This document shows positions 9,501 through 16,293 of a stretch of 64,000 bases of DNA, in pieces. The stretch is from positions 6,381 to 70,380 of the forward strand of contig DHKM01000005.1 of the NCBI GenBank assembly GCA_002404835.1, read 5' to 3'. Made by a program: the position numbers and the translations under genes. The notes under the pieces were generated by a model that did no database searches, was not told the origin of the DNA, and saw only the letters and a list, made by a program, of their open reading frames with translations. Numbering within the stretch: the stretch's first letter is position 1; each line of letters begins with the position of its first letter. This DNA is from Caryophanales bacterium UBA4694 (GTDB lineage: Bacteria > Bacillota_I > Bacilli_A > RFN20 > CAG-288).

Positions 9501-9642
9501 CATATTCCGTTTTGCTAGACACAGTACCGAAGACTTGGTCCATCTGACTGGAATATTTTTCCAGCAATGTGCTTGCGGTAATACTGGAAGCTAAAAGGAA
9601 TGTGCTGACGACGGTCAATCCACGAAATAATTTGGTGTTCAT
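6523..9642 (-). CDS. membrane-anchored permuted GH3 glycoside hydrolase (GH3-1)
   Basis: A 1039-residue family 3 glycosidase, predicted beta-glucosidase or beta-xylosidase type. The domain order is reversed relative to most GH3 enzymes: the alpha/beta sandwich (GH3_C) comes first (about residues 65-330), then a fibronectin-III-like domain (NTGDVAGKKSVQLYA, about 430-540), then the TIM barrel (GH3_N, about 640-960). This permuted order is known from some rumen Firmicute enzymes. Conserved barrel motifs are GGEYYSEDP, IKHAAFNDQE and the nucleophile in SVTDF (Asp924); Glu221 in RPGGES is the candidate acid/base. The N-terminus is a signal anchor and residues about 1008-1034 form a C-terminal helix ending in KKEEK, so the enzyme should face outward while tethered twice. 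ATG 9642 was chosen for its AAAGGA site; longer starts add no membrane lead. Confidence 0.9.
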   Translation of the reverse strand: MNTKLFRGLTVVSTFLLASSITASTLLEKYSSQMDQVFGTVSSKTEYEKISDADQTDPWNYKGKFKSTKEAVEGYKEYSIREAQETFALLKNEDNALPISKTSKVTLLGLRSYAAIYGNSGGSIADKNTVDNGNKIYEAFEKSGFQLNPSMLNTYKTYFSDKTWGGKGFGATPPEYTDFAKTNEVSELSPSELASINPNYKEDFSSYNDAAIVVVGRPGGESKEYVAGANPECTTGNIMGLSEEEREIIKLAKDNFKKVIVLVNSVTTMEIKELRDDPDIDAIMWIGYPGAYGFYAVADVLNGTVSPSASLGDVFVSNNQANPSMQSFGNIPWANASEFEAAENVNSYLVEAEGIYQGYRYYETRYNDIVNGNEDAKTAKAGTWTKDDSTIGTTNGTWNYTNEVTYPFGYGLSYTTFEEKLDSVTIDGNKKTALVKVTVTNTGDVAGKKSVQLYAQSPYTDYDKTNKVEKSSIQLMDFEKTKLLSKGESQTIEMHVDLQNIASYDYTKAKTWILDNGTYTFSLGDNAHDALNNILASQGKTTENGMDKNGNKDLTYSWTWDDFDTSTFAYSETGKEITNQLTDGDYAMDLNAFKPNTVTYFSRSNWNETFPKSYEGLTADGRLKELLKNDFIQLKTDEDTSDIKFGDTTSTLTLADLKGASFDDPRYDELANKVTVDEFLDFASNAFHNIQKIESVGYSGNKADDGPGGSDTHYLNEASYQGQAFTDTDEAKVSENTYMGTRTAPAPQNLAYSFNKELAYENGEIIIGETSLLLNLPIIIGPGGNLHRNGYNGRGGEYYSEDPVLSGYIGSAVVQGAQSKGCLVNIKHAAFNDQEINRSGIAVFENEQKARELELRNLNAMFTCKGKPASFYNDESKKDTYKLGALGVMTSYNRIGAVASSANYAVQQTILRDEWGFTGYSVTDFTGVSLKAAPKESILAGTVAFCGFGKPSLDYWNAASLTKDKAMAQAIHQNIKYILFSLANSNALNGVNSNYKAYQIKLNTWWRTTYKACIIATSILTAGFAILTIIFTFVKKEEK

Positions 9643-9685
9643 GACTGAGTATCCTTTCTTTCGAAGCTTTGGCTTCGATATTAAA

Positions 9686-9749
9686 AGAATACTCAAATGC
9701 GATGAAAGCGCTTATTCATTTGACACGCTTTGATGGGTTTTGTGACACG
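9686..9749 (-). promoter_or_regulatory. GH3-1 promoter region: direct repeats, cre-like site, weak -35/-10
   Basis: Reading on the minus strand towards GH3-1: two copies of CGTGTCA with a 22-base period (complements at 9743-9749 and 9721-9727), then a cre-like site (TGAAAGCGCTTATT at 9703-9716, two mismatches to TGWAANCGNTNWCA), a weak -35 TAAGCG (9709-9714), 17 bases, and -10 TATTCT (9686-9691). The repeats overlap the last codons of the histidine kinase gene. Direct repeats about two helical turns apart beside a weak -35 are what LytTR-type activators bind. This is inference from arrangement, not a proven site. Confidence 0.5.
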
Positions 9750-11056
9750 TTTGGTAAGGTTCCGCTCTCCGGAATCGGTATGGCGATATTGAGAAAATAG
9801 ATGTTGTCTTCTTGTTTCATATTGATCGTTCCGTGGTATTTTTCAACGATATAGCGGATGGATTTGCTTCCGTATCCGTGATTGATGTTATCTTTCTTCT
9901 TTGAAATCGGAAGTCCGTTTACGCCAAAGGAAATGAGTTTGTGGCAGTAATTCTCTTCTTGAATTAAGACGAGACCGTTTTGGCTAAATGTCTTAAGCTT
10001 GATGAGTCTGTAGTCATCTTTTTCTTCTTTGGCAGCTTCGATTGCGTTATCTAGGATATTTCCATATAAGGACGTGATATCGCTCTTATTCATGAAGCGA
10101 ATACATTCTCCGGAAAGCATGTAGGTAAAACGGATATTCTCTGAAGAACAAATCAAAGATTTTTGGGTGACGACGATATCCATTGCCTCGTTTCCGGTTC
10201 TGGCAATATTGGTATAGATGTCGATGGATTTTTCGATTTCATCGCTGATTTTGCTTCTTTCCTGCTCGTTGACGTTTTTCATCAGCAGAAGCTGATTTTT
10301 CATATCATGGAATTTGATGTTCAAAATGTCTGTTGCCTGTTTAGACAACTTTTGCTGATTGGCTTGTAATTCTAACATACGTTCTAAGTTGTTTTTTTCG
10401 TCTGATAACTCTTTTTCCTTTATAACCAAATCTGAAACATACGGATAACCAATCATAATAATCAGAGATAAAAATGCAACAAGAATTGTGTAGATACGGA
10501 TTGTGATGTTCCATTGGCTTACTGATTGGGAAAGATACAAAGTTGTGATCAGCATGATTAGAGCAAGAGGGAAAGAAAAGACTTGGTTTTTATTGTATTT
10601 TATAGAAATTTTGAAGTGGTAAATGATAATAAAAGAAAACAAATAGATACAGGTAAATGTCACAAAAAGAATGGTTTTCAGAAGGATATCGGATAATTGA
10701 GCAACGTTTGGTATCAAATCATATATAATGCCGAGTATGTTCCATGCAATATGCTGTAAACCCCATGAAGCAAAGGAAGCAAAAAAGGGAACAAAGATAG
10801 GCTCTTTGTATAAAAACAAAGCTAGGATGAAGCTGATGAGCATGATGAGGATATAACTGTAATTGAAATGAAGAAAGGTCAAGGAAGGCAGGAAATAGGT
10901 TGGAAATCCGATGATCAGACCGAGGAATATTCGCAAAGGAAAGAACTTCCTCTTTTTTGAATTGATGAGGATGATCAACATGGCAAAATAGATTTCTAGG
11001 AAAAAAGAATAGTTTTGAAACGGAATGATTCTTCCGATAATGTTGTTTTCATTCAT
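9716..11056 (-). CDS. GHKL (AgrC/AgrC-like) sensor histidine kinase 1
   Basis: The 446-residue sensor kinase has about six membrane helices in residues 1-205, a coiled linker (LSDEKNNLERMLELQ), then the phospho-accepting His in FHDMKNQL near residue 252 and a GHKL ATPase domain with N-box NILDNAIEAA and G-box HGYGSKSIRYIVEKYHG. This is the architecture of AgrC-type peptide sensors, which lack a separate extracellular domain and sense ligands through the membrane part. The start overlaps the partner response regulator by 8 bases. Its 3' end holds the regulatory repeats of GH3-1, which suggests it controls that gene. No signal peptide gene (AgrD-like) was found nearby, so the ligand may be a sugar or an unlinked peptide. 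Confidence 0.88.
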   Translation of the reverse strand: MNENNIIGRIIPFQNYSFFLEIYFAMLIILINSKKRKFFPLRIFLGLIIGFPTYFLPSLTFLHFNYSYILIMLISFILALFLYKEPIFVPFFASFASWGLQHIAWNILGIIYDLIPNVAQLSDILLKTILFVTFTCIYLFSFIIIYHFKISIKYNKNQVFSFPLALIMLITTLYLSQSVSQWNITIRIYTILVAFLSLIIMIGYPYVSDLVIKEKELSDEKNNLERMLELQANQQKLSKQATDILNIKFHDMKNQLLLMKNVNEQERSKISDEIEKSIDIYTNIARTGNEAMDIVVTQKSLICSSENIRFTYMLSGECIRFMNKSDITSLYGNILDNAIEAAKEEKDDYRLIKLKTFSQNGLVLIQEENYCHKLISFGVNGLPISKKKDNINHGYGSKSIRYIVEKYHGTINMKQEDNIYFLNIAIPIPESGTLPNVSQNPSKRVK

Positions 11057-11783
11057 GGCTGTTTGTATTTATGTTGGTGAAGCTGTATAGATCGTTCAAC
11101 TTTGAAATCGCTTCTTTCTTTTTCGATCTGGAGATGGTGATATAGTCTTGGTTTTCCATGATCAGGATATCTCCTTTCATATAGGTGATTTTGTTAAGAT
11201 TTACGATACATCCAGAGTTGCATTTGAAAAAGATCCTTTTATCTAATAGGGGTTCTATTTTATTCAGCGAGGAACGGAAAATGACGGTTGTATTATCCGA
11301 TTTATGTATATTGACATCATGCTTTGACATATCGATGTAAAGGACATCAGTGGCTTTGAATTTTGTCAAAGCTCCGTGAATGTTGAGAACGAATTCTCCG
11401 TTTTCCTCTTTGGATATCAAAGACAGTGCTCTTTTCATGGCAAGAGAAAGATCGGCAAAAGTCATTGGCTTCAGAATGAAGTCAAGCGCATTCACTTTAT
11501 ATCCATCGATGGCATATTGGGGAAGATTTGTGACGAAAATCAGCGGAGTCTGTATGTTTTTCTGGCGGATTTTTGTTGCGGTCTCCATGCCGTTGATTCC
11601 CGGCATATCGATATCCATGAAAATGATATCGAAACTGGTCATGTTTTCCTCAAGAAAATCATAGCCGTTTTCGAAGGCCTCGATTTCATATCGATAGGAG
11701 GTATCTTTGAAATACCTTTCTATCATTTCTTTACTGGTTTTGATTTGCTGCGGTTCATTTTCTACGATTGCTATTTTTATCAT
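11049..11783 (-). CDS. LytTR response regulator 1
   Basis: The 244-residue regulator has a receiver domain (residues 1-125) and a LytTR DNA-binding domain (about 140-240). The receiver is intact: acidic N-terminal pocket (IVENEPQ), phosphorylation Asp in IIFMDIDMPGING near residue 56, the switch Thr in FVTN, and the conserved Lys in LKPM. LytTR domains bind pairs of roughly 9-base direct repeats about two helical turns apart, usually next to a weak -35. The gene precedes the sensor kinase in one operon; candidate targets are the repeats in front of GH3-1. The true start may vary by a codon or two. Confidence 0.9.
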   Translation of the reverse strand: MIKIAIVENEPQQIKTSKEMIERYFKDTSYRYEIEAFENGYDFLEENMTSFDIIFMDIDMPGINGMETATKIRQKNIQTPLIFVTNLPQYAIDGYKVNALDFILKPMTFADLSLAMKRALSLISKEENGEFVLNIHGALTKFKATDVLYIDMSKHDVNIHKSDNTTVIFRSSLNKIEPLLDKRIFFKCNSGCIVNLNKITYMKGDILIMENQDYITISRSKKKEAISKLNDLYSFTNINTNSHE

Positions 11784-11862
11784 AACTTAATTATATGATT
11801 TATGTTGTGTATTTGTAACCAGTTATTTTGGCCTTATGCGGAAACATTGAAACATGTTGATT

Positions 11863-11871
11863 TGTGGATAA
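11863..11871 (-). promoter_or_regulatory. single consensus DnaA box
   Basis: TGTGGATAA on the plus strand is the exact complement of TTATCCACA. It stands alone in the intergenic region between regulator 1 and rsmA, so it is not evidence of oriC. It could titrate DnaA or be chance. Confidence 0.3.
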
Positions 11872-11921
11872 TCGTTTATTCATGAAATTATCGATCGAGT
11901 TGAATTCGTTTGTTATGTAAG

Positions 11922-11967
11922 AAAAAGGGCTGTGAACCCTATTCGTAAAACGAATGTTTCACAGTCC
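11922..11967 (-). terminator. terminator of the rsmA operon
   Basis: A long hairpin (GGACTGTGAA paired with TTCACAGCCC, with an inner ATTCG/CGAAT stem) starts immediately after the rsmA stop and is followed on the minus strand by five Ts. Confidence 0.88.
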
Positions 11968-12786
11968 TTATTTTTCGATACAGGCAGAAATCTTCTTTGA
12001 TATTTTCAGTATGTCTTCGGCGTCAAGCTGTCTTGCCCGATAAGATAAGAGGGAAAGGGTATCTTCATCCAGTTTTGCAAGGCTTTCCTTATATTTTGGA
12101 TATTGCTTCAGGCAGTTTGACATCGTTTTGTTTGGATCTTTGAACAATGCTTTGAAAATCGGATAGAGCTTGAAATCCTGCTTTTTTCTTTGGTCGATTC
12201 GAATGAAAGCGGAATCGACTTTAGGAGAAGGATCGAAGCAAGAGCGATCGACGTTGGTGACAAGAGTAAGGTCTCCTGTTACTTTGATGAATGCTCCAAG
12301 CGGGGAGTTGTCTTTTTTTCCTTGGATGTAGGTGAGTTTGTCTGCGACTTCTTTCTGAACCATGGCTCCGCAGGTTTTGAATCCTTTACTCAGAAAGTAT
12401 TCAAAGAGTTCGGAAGTGATGTTATAGGGAAGGTTTCCGATGAAGGCTCTTGAATCCATTCTGGATATGCTGGAGGGATTGAATTTCAGGAAATCGGATT
12501 CCACAAGAGTCAGGTTTTCTTGGTTTGGGAATATATCCTTCAGGACATGGATCATTTCCCTGTCTGCATCCACGGCAACAAGTTTCTTTGCTCGTCTGGC
12601 TAATGGAAGGGTCAATGCTCCAAGACCGGGACCGATTTCAATGACGGTTTCGAACTCCTCCGGTTTCAGATTATCGATGATTCTTCTGATGATTCCGCTG
12701 TCGATCAAAAAGTTCTGACCGAAGGATTTCTTGGCGGCATAGCCGTATTCCTTCAATAGATTGTGTACTCTTTCTTTTTCAGTCAT
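11968..12786 (-). CDS. rsmA: 16S rRNA dimethyladenosine transferase
   Basis: The 272-residue SAM-dependent enzyme dimethylates two adjacent adenosines near the 3' end of 16S rRNA (KsgA family). Motifs seen are SFGQNFL near the N-terminus, the SAM loop EIGPGLGALT near residue 46, VAVDADREM near 72 and the catalytic NLPYNI near 119. The C-terminal helical domain is normal. The gene overlaps rnmV by 8 bases at the end of a conserved operon (tatD-rnmV-rsmA), the same order as in Bacillus. The start MTEKERVHNLLKEYG is the usual one for the family. Confidence 0.96.
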   Translation of the reverse strand: MTEKERVHNLLKEYGYAAKKSFGQNFLIDSGIIRRIIDNLKPEEFETVIEIGPGLGALTLPLARRAKKLVAVDADREMIHVLKDIFPNQENLTLVESDFLKFNPSSISRMDSRAFIGNLPYNITSELFEYFLSKGFKTCGAMVQKEVADKLTYIQGKKDNSPLGAFIKVTGDLTLVTNVDRSCFDPSPKVDSAFIRIDQRKKQDFKLYPIFKALFKDPNKTMSNCLKQYPKYKESLAKLDEDTLSLLSYRARQLDAEDILKISKKISACIEK

Positions 12787-13333
12787 TGATTACCTCCAGT
12801 ATTTCCTCTTTTGATATGTTCAGCATCAGAAGGCATTCTTCCACATTCTTGTTGCTGGTAAATGGAAGATGATATTTTTCGACGAGTTTCATTCGCTTGG
12901 CTTTGTTGTTGATCAGGCCGAAATCATAGTAATCGTCCTCATCGAACGGGAAAACTTCGTCTACACGGATGTCATGACCGATACAGGGACGGATAAGTTC
13001 CTTGAGGTCTTCCATTCCCATCTGGGCAATCCCTACTTTTCCGGCTTTTTCGTCCTTTGCCTGCTGCTTCTTTGCATAGAGATTCAGACAGGGGCCTACG
13101 TAGTTTTCAATCCTGTGTCGGATATTGTATCCTGGTCCATCCGGGTCCGTGATGATGACAATCTGCCGTACTTTGTGCACTTCCTTGAGGAAAGCGGAAA
13201 TATCCGGTCGTATGAATTTTCCGCCTGTTGCCAGCACAAAGAAACAGCCGAGTTTTTTCAGTTTGTCTTCGTCTGTCTTTCCTTCGCAGACATAGAGATA
13301 TCTTCTGTTTTCGTATTCGTTATTTGATTCCAT
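12779..13333 (-). CDS. rnmV: ribonuclease M5 (TOPRIM)
   Basis: The 184-residue nuclease matures 5S rRNA in Firmicutes. The TOPRIM signature is present: catalytic Glu in VCEGKTDEDKL and the DPDGPG motif (VIITDPDGPGYNIR). The C-terminal part binds the 5S precursor with ribosomal protein L18. I prefer ATG 13333 because GGAAAG lies about ten bases upstream; an earlier in-frame ATG at 13354 lacks a binding site and would add seven residues. It overlaps tatD by 14 bases and rsmA by 8, so the three genes are translationally linked. Confidence 0.93.
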   Translation of the reverse strand: MESNNEYENRRYLYVCEGKTDEDKLKKLGCFFVLATGGKFIRPDISAFLKEVHKVRQIVIITDPDGPGYNIRHRIENYVGPCLNLYAKKQQAKDEKAGKVGIAQMGMEDLKELIRPCIGHDIRVDEVFPFDEDDYYDFGLINNKAKRMKLVEKYHLPFTSNKNVEECLLMLNISKEEILEVIND

Positions 13334-14102
13334 AGAACTGCTTTCCGTTTTCATATAATGTGTTTGCTGTTTCTTCCATCTCTTTGTTCTGAAGCTGAGC
13401 TATTTTCTGAATGATAAGGGGAATATAGGATGACTCGTTCCTTTTTCCTCGATAAGGAACCGGTGCAAGATAGGGAGCATCGGTTTCGGTCAAGAAGGTC
13501 GATAAGTCACCTTTTGAGACGACTTCTGTAAGAACCCGTGCATTCTTGAAGGTGAGGACTCCTCCGACTCCGATATGGAAATCTATCGGAAGTTTTCGAT
13601 ACTCTTCGTATAGTTCATAACTTGAGCTATAGCAGTGGAGATCGACTTTGTCCGGCTGTTCTTCCTTGATGATATCGAAGGTGTCCTTGCTGGCATCTCT
13701 GGCATGAACCACAATCGGAAGAGACAATTTTTTTGATAACCGGATCCATTCTCGGAAGATTGCTTTCTGTCTTTCCTTTGTCTCCGCTTCGCAGTCATAA
13801 TGATAATCAAGTCCGATTTCCCCAATGGCTGATATTTTGTTTCTGTGTTCTTTAACGTAGTCGAAGGCTCTTTTCTGATATTCGTCATCTTTGACTGCGT
13901 ATTCGGGATGAATGCCGAGAACGGAAAAACAATATCCGGGATTTTCTTCCTGGATAGAAAGAATTGTCTGGAAGGATTCTAGGGAATCTCCGTTGTTGAA
14001 TATTGCCTGGCATCCGCTATCTTTTGCACGTCTTATCACTTCGGTTCGATCCGGATACAAAGCGTTGTCATTGATGTGACAGTGCGTATCGATGAATTCC
14101 AT
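13320..14102 (-). CDS. tatD: TatD family metal-dependent deoxyribonuclease
   Basis: The 260-residue amidohydrolase-fold protein is a 3'-5' DNase/RNase of the TatD/YcfH family, thought to act in DNA repair or quality control. Metal ligands visible are the N-terminal DTHCHIND, Glu in IGEIGLDYHYD near residue 98, His in VVHARDA near 135 and ETDAPYLAP near 210. The length is typical. Its ATG begins one base after the mnmE stop, so it may be read from the mnmE promoter. Confidence 0.93.
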   Translation of the reverse strand: MEFIDTHCHINDNALYPDRTEVIRRAKDSGCQAIFNNGDSLESFQTILSIQEENPGYCFSVLGIHPEYAVKDDEYQKRAFDYVKEHRNKISAIGEIGLDYHYDCEAETKERQKAIFREWIRLSKKLSLPIVVHARDASKDTFDIIKEEQPDKVDLHCYSSSYELYEEYRKLPIDFHIGVGGVLTFKNARVLTEVVSKGDLSTFLTETDAPYLAPVPYRGKRNESSYIPLIIQKIAQLQNKEMEETANTLYENGKQFYGIK

Positions 14103-14103
14103 A

Positions 14104-15459
14104 TTATTTACCTAGACAGAATTTGGAAAACAAAGTCTGATAGATGTCTTCCATGGTCTGTGTCACTTGCTTGCCCATGAGGTCGTTGATGGTAGCGATG
14201 GCTTTTCGGATGCCATCAGAGACGATATCGATCTGATGTGTCTCTTCGATGGCTTTGCTGGCTTCCTTAAGTTGGGAGGAAATCCGGATGAGGAAGTCTT
14301 CTTCTCTTTGTCCTAAGAAGGCACTATCTTCTTTTGTAGCTATATCGAGTTTTTCTTCTATCATATGATAAAGAGAAGATAAATCGTCTTTTAAGGAACA
14401 AATTGAAATGTCGGCTCCTTGCTTGTTGTCATTGATGTCTTTTTTTGTCGCAATGCGAATACAGGGTTTAGACTTCAGAAGTTCGTTTAATTTTTCGTTT
14501 TTATCTATTTCTTCAAATCCGGAGTCGCTTAAAAGGAGTATGATGTCGGCATTCGCTATTGTTTTGTATGATTTTTCTATTCCCAGGTTTTCAATTGGAT
14601 CTTCGCTTCTTCTAATCCCTGCGGTATCCTTGAACCGGAAGAGAATCGAGTCGATTTCTTTTTCCCCTTCGACGACATCTCTTGTGGTTCCGGCTATTGG
14701 GGAAACTATGGCTTTGTCTTCTTTCAGTATGGCATTGAGGAGTGAGGATTTTCCGACATTCGGTTCTCCGGCAATAGCTACTGTGATTCCTTGGTACTGT
14801 CTATTGGAACGCTTTGTTTTTTCGATTGTGGAATCAAGGCTTTGGATATCTTTGTTTAGATTCTTTCTTATCGTTTCCAGTTCCTCATCATAGTCATCCT
14901 GCTCATCCGAATATTGATCCTCGACAAAATATTCCAACTGGGAAATGTACCCTAGTAAGGTGTTCTTCAGATCTTCCATCACTTTGCTGTTTGTTCCGGA
15001 CAAGGTCTTGGATGCGATGTCTTTAGCGCGTTTGGAGTTTGCGTTGATGAGATCGTTGATTCCCTGGGATTTCAAAAGATCCATTTTCCCATTGAAAAAG
15101 GCCTGGGCAGAGAATTCTCCTGGCTTTGCTCTCCTTGCGCCATGTAGGACAAGGCTGTTGAGCAGTTCTTCGACGATAATCATATTGCCGTGTACGGAAA
15201 ATTCGATGGTATCGAATCCGGTATAGCTTTTTGGCCCTTGATAGAAGGTCATAACAGCTTCATCGATCAATGTATCATCGTTTTTCTTATCGCTGTATAG
15301 GTGAAGAAAATAACTGTGGTTGGGAATCAATGTCTTTGGATTTTTCTTGATCAGATATGAAACTACATCCAAAGCCTTTGGACCGGAAAGACGGACGATG
15401 GCAAGTGCAGATTTATAAGGCGGTGTCGCCAATGCACAAATGGTATCAAAAATTAGCAT
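14104..15459 (-). CDS. mnmE: tRNA uridine-5-carboxymethylaminomethyl GTPase MnmE
   Basis: The 451-residue GTPase works with MnmG to modify U34 of tRNAs that read split codon boxes. The N-terminal formyl-THF-binding domain starts DTICALATPPYKSALAIVRLSGP. The G domain, inserted in a helical domain, has GEPNVGKSSLL (G1), GTTRD (G2), DTAG (G3) and a G4 region around ATKKDIND. The protein ends in FCLGK, where the Cys of the usual C-(I/L)-G-K tail is essential. An AT-rich promoter region of about 170 bases lies upstream, after the jag terminator, so mnmE starts its own transcript leading into tatD-rnmV-rsmA. Confidence 0.96.
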   Translation of the reverse strand: MLIFDTICALATPPYKSALAIVRLSGPKALDVVSYLIKKNPKTLIPNHSYFLHLYSDKKNDDTLIDEAVMTFYQGPKSYTGFDTIEFSVHGNMIIVEELLNSLVLHGARRAKPGEFSAQAFFNGKMDLLKSQGINDLINANSKRAKDIASKTLSGTNSKVMEDLKNTLLGYISQLEYFVEDQYSDEQDDYDEELETIRKNLNKDIQSLDSTIEKTKRSNRQYQGITVAIAGEPNVGKSSLLNAILKEDKAIVSPIAGTTRDVVEGEKEIDSILFRFKDTAGIRRSEDPIENLGIEKSYKTIANADIILLLSDSGFEEIDKNEKLNELLKSKPCIRIATKKDINDNKQGADISICSLKDDLSSLYHMIEEKLDIATKEDSAFLGQREEDFLIRISSQLKEASKAIEETHQIDIVSDGIRKAIATINDLMGKQVTQTMEDIYQTLFSKFCLGK

Positions 15460-15627
15460 AATGAAATTATAACATACAGGTAGGATTACCTGATTCTAAA
15501 AAACAATCAATTAGATAAATCAATATTATGTTTTGTTGGTAACATTGGAATTTATAAAATTGATTTTTAAGTTGCTTTTTATTATAAGCAATTTTCAATG
15601 TTCTATGAAACACAAGATAAAATAATC

Positions 15628-15652
15628 AAAAAAGCTGGTCAATTGACCAGCT
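15628..15652 (-). terminator. terminator after jag
   Basis: A perfect 20-base palindrome (15633-15652, arms AGCTGGTCAA/TTGACCAGCT) begins four bases after the jag stop and is followed on the minus strand by a run of Ts. It ends the rpmH-rnpA-yidC-jag transcript. Confidence 0.88.
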
Positions 15653-15655
15653 GGA

Positions 15656-16288
15656 TTATTCTTCGTTGTCCTTATTCAAAGTCTGATCGTTTTCGACATA
15701 TTGAATCGTGACATGTCTCTTATGACCGATTCCCAAAGACTGAGTCTTGATATGCGGATATCCGGTCAGAGCCTGATGAATGACTCTTCTTTCGTCAGAG
15801 GTCATAGGATCAAGGACTACCGTAACGTGGGTGCGGCTGACTTCGTTAGCATAATGTCTGGCCATGGAAACGTATTTCTCGTATTTGTTCTCTTTGTATC
15901 CGTCGCAATTGAGAAGAATACGATAATGTCCGCCAAAACGGTTGAAACAGGCAGAACGAGTCAATTCGTTGATGGAACGGAGAGTTTCCCCGCTTCTTCC
16001 GATGACGGTTCTGTTCTTCTGGGTTACGATATTGAGCTTGATGACACCATCTTCATATTTGGCTTCCGTGGAGCCTGTAACGCCTAAGGCCTTAAGGCAT
16101 CTTTTGATATAGTCATCTGCAAAGACGATAACATCATTGATGGTGTAGATTCCGATAGTGACAATCTTTGTGAAGAGAGTCTTCTTCACCGAGATGATCT
16201 GATAATTGAGATCCTTGACTTCGACGCCAAGATCCTGGCAGGCTTTCTTAACTGCCTCTTCTTCTGTCTTTCCTTCATATTTGTTCAT
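15656..16288 (-). CDS. khpB: RNA-binding protein Jag/KhpB
   Basis: The 210-residue protein has three parts: an N-terminal Jag_N domain (KYEGKTEEEAVKKACQDLGV), a type II KH domain with the GXXG loop in VIGRSGETL near residue 114, and a C-terminal R3H domain (SDERRVIHQALTG). It binds RNA and affects cell elongation and division in Gram-positives. ATG 16288 is preferred over 16303 because GGAGGT lies just upstream of it, inside the last codons of yidC, and the protein then starts directly with the conserved domain. The four-gene order rpmH-rnpA-yidC-jag is conserved across Firmicutes. Confidence 0.93.
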   Translation of the reverse strand: MNKYEGKTEEEAVKKACQDLGVEVKDLNYQIISVKKTLFTKIVTIGIYTINDVIVFADDYIKRCLKALGVTGSTEAKYEDGVIKLNIVTQKNRTVIGRSGETLRSINELTRSACFNRFGGHYRILLNCDGYKENKYEKYVSMARHYANEVSRTHVTVVLDPMTSDERRVIHQALTGYPHIKTQSLGIGHKRHVTIQYVENDQTLNKDNEE

Positions 16289-16293
16289 AATGC

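Noticed and set aside
11815..11859. ATTTTGGC-N15-TGAAACATG resembling the bipartite element
   Set aside because: The second half matches poorly and the orientation points away from regulator 1 towards the rsmA terminator.
11863..11871. Possible oriC near rsmA based on a perfect DnaA box
   Set aside because: Only one box in the region, no AT-rich unwinding element and no dnaA nearby.
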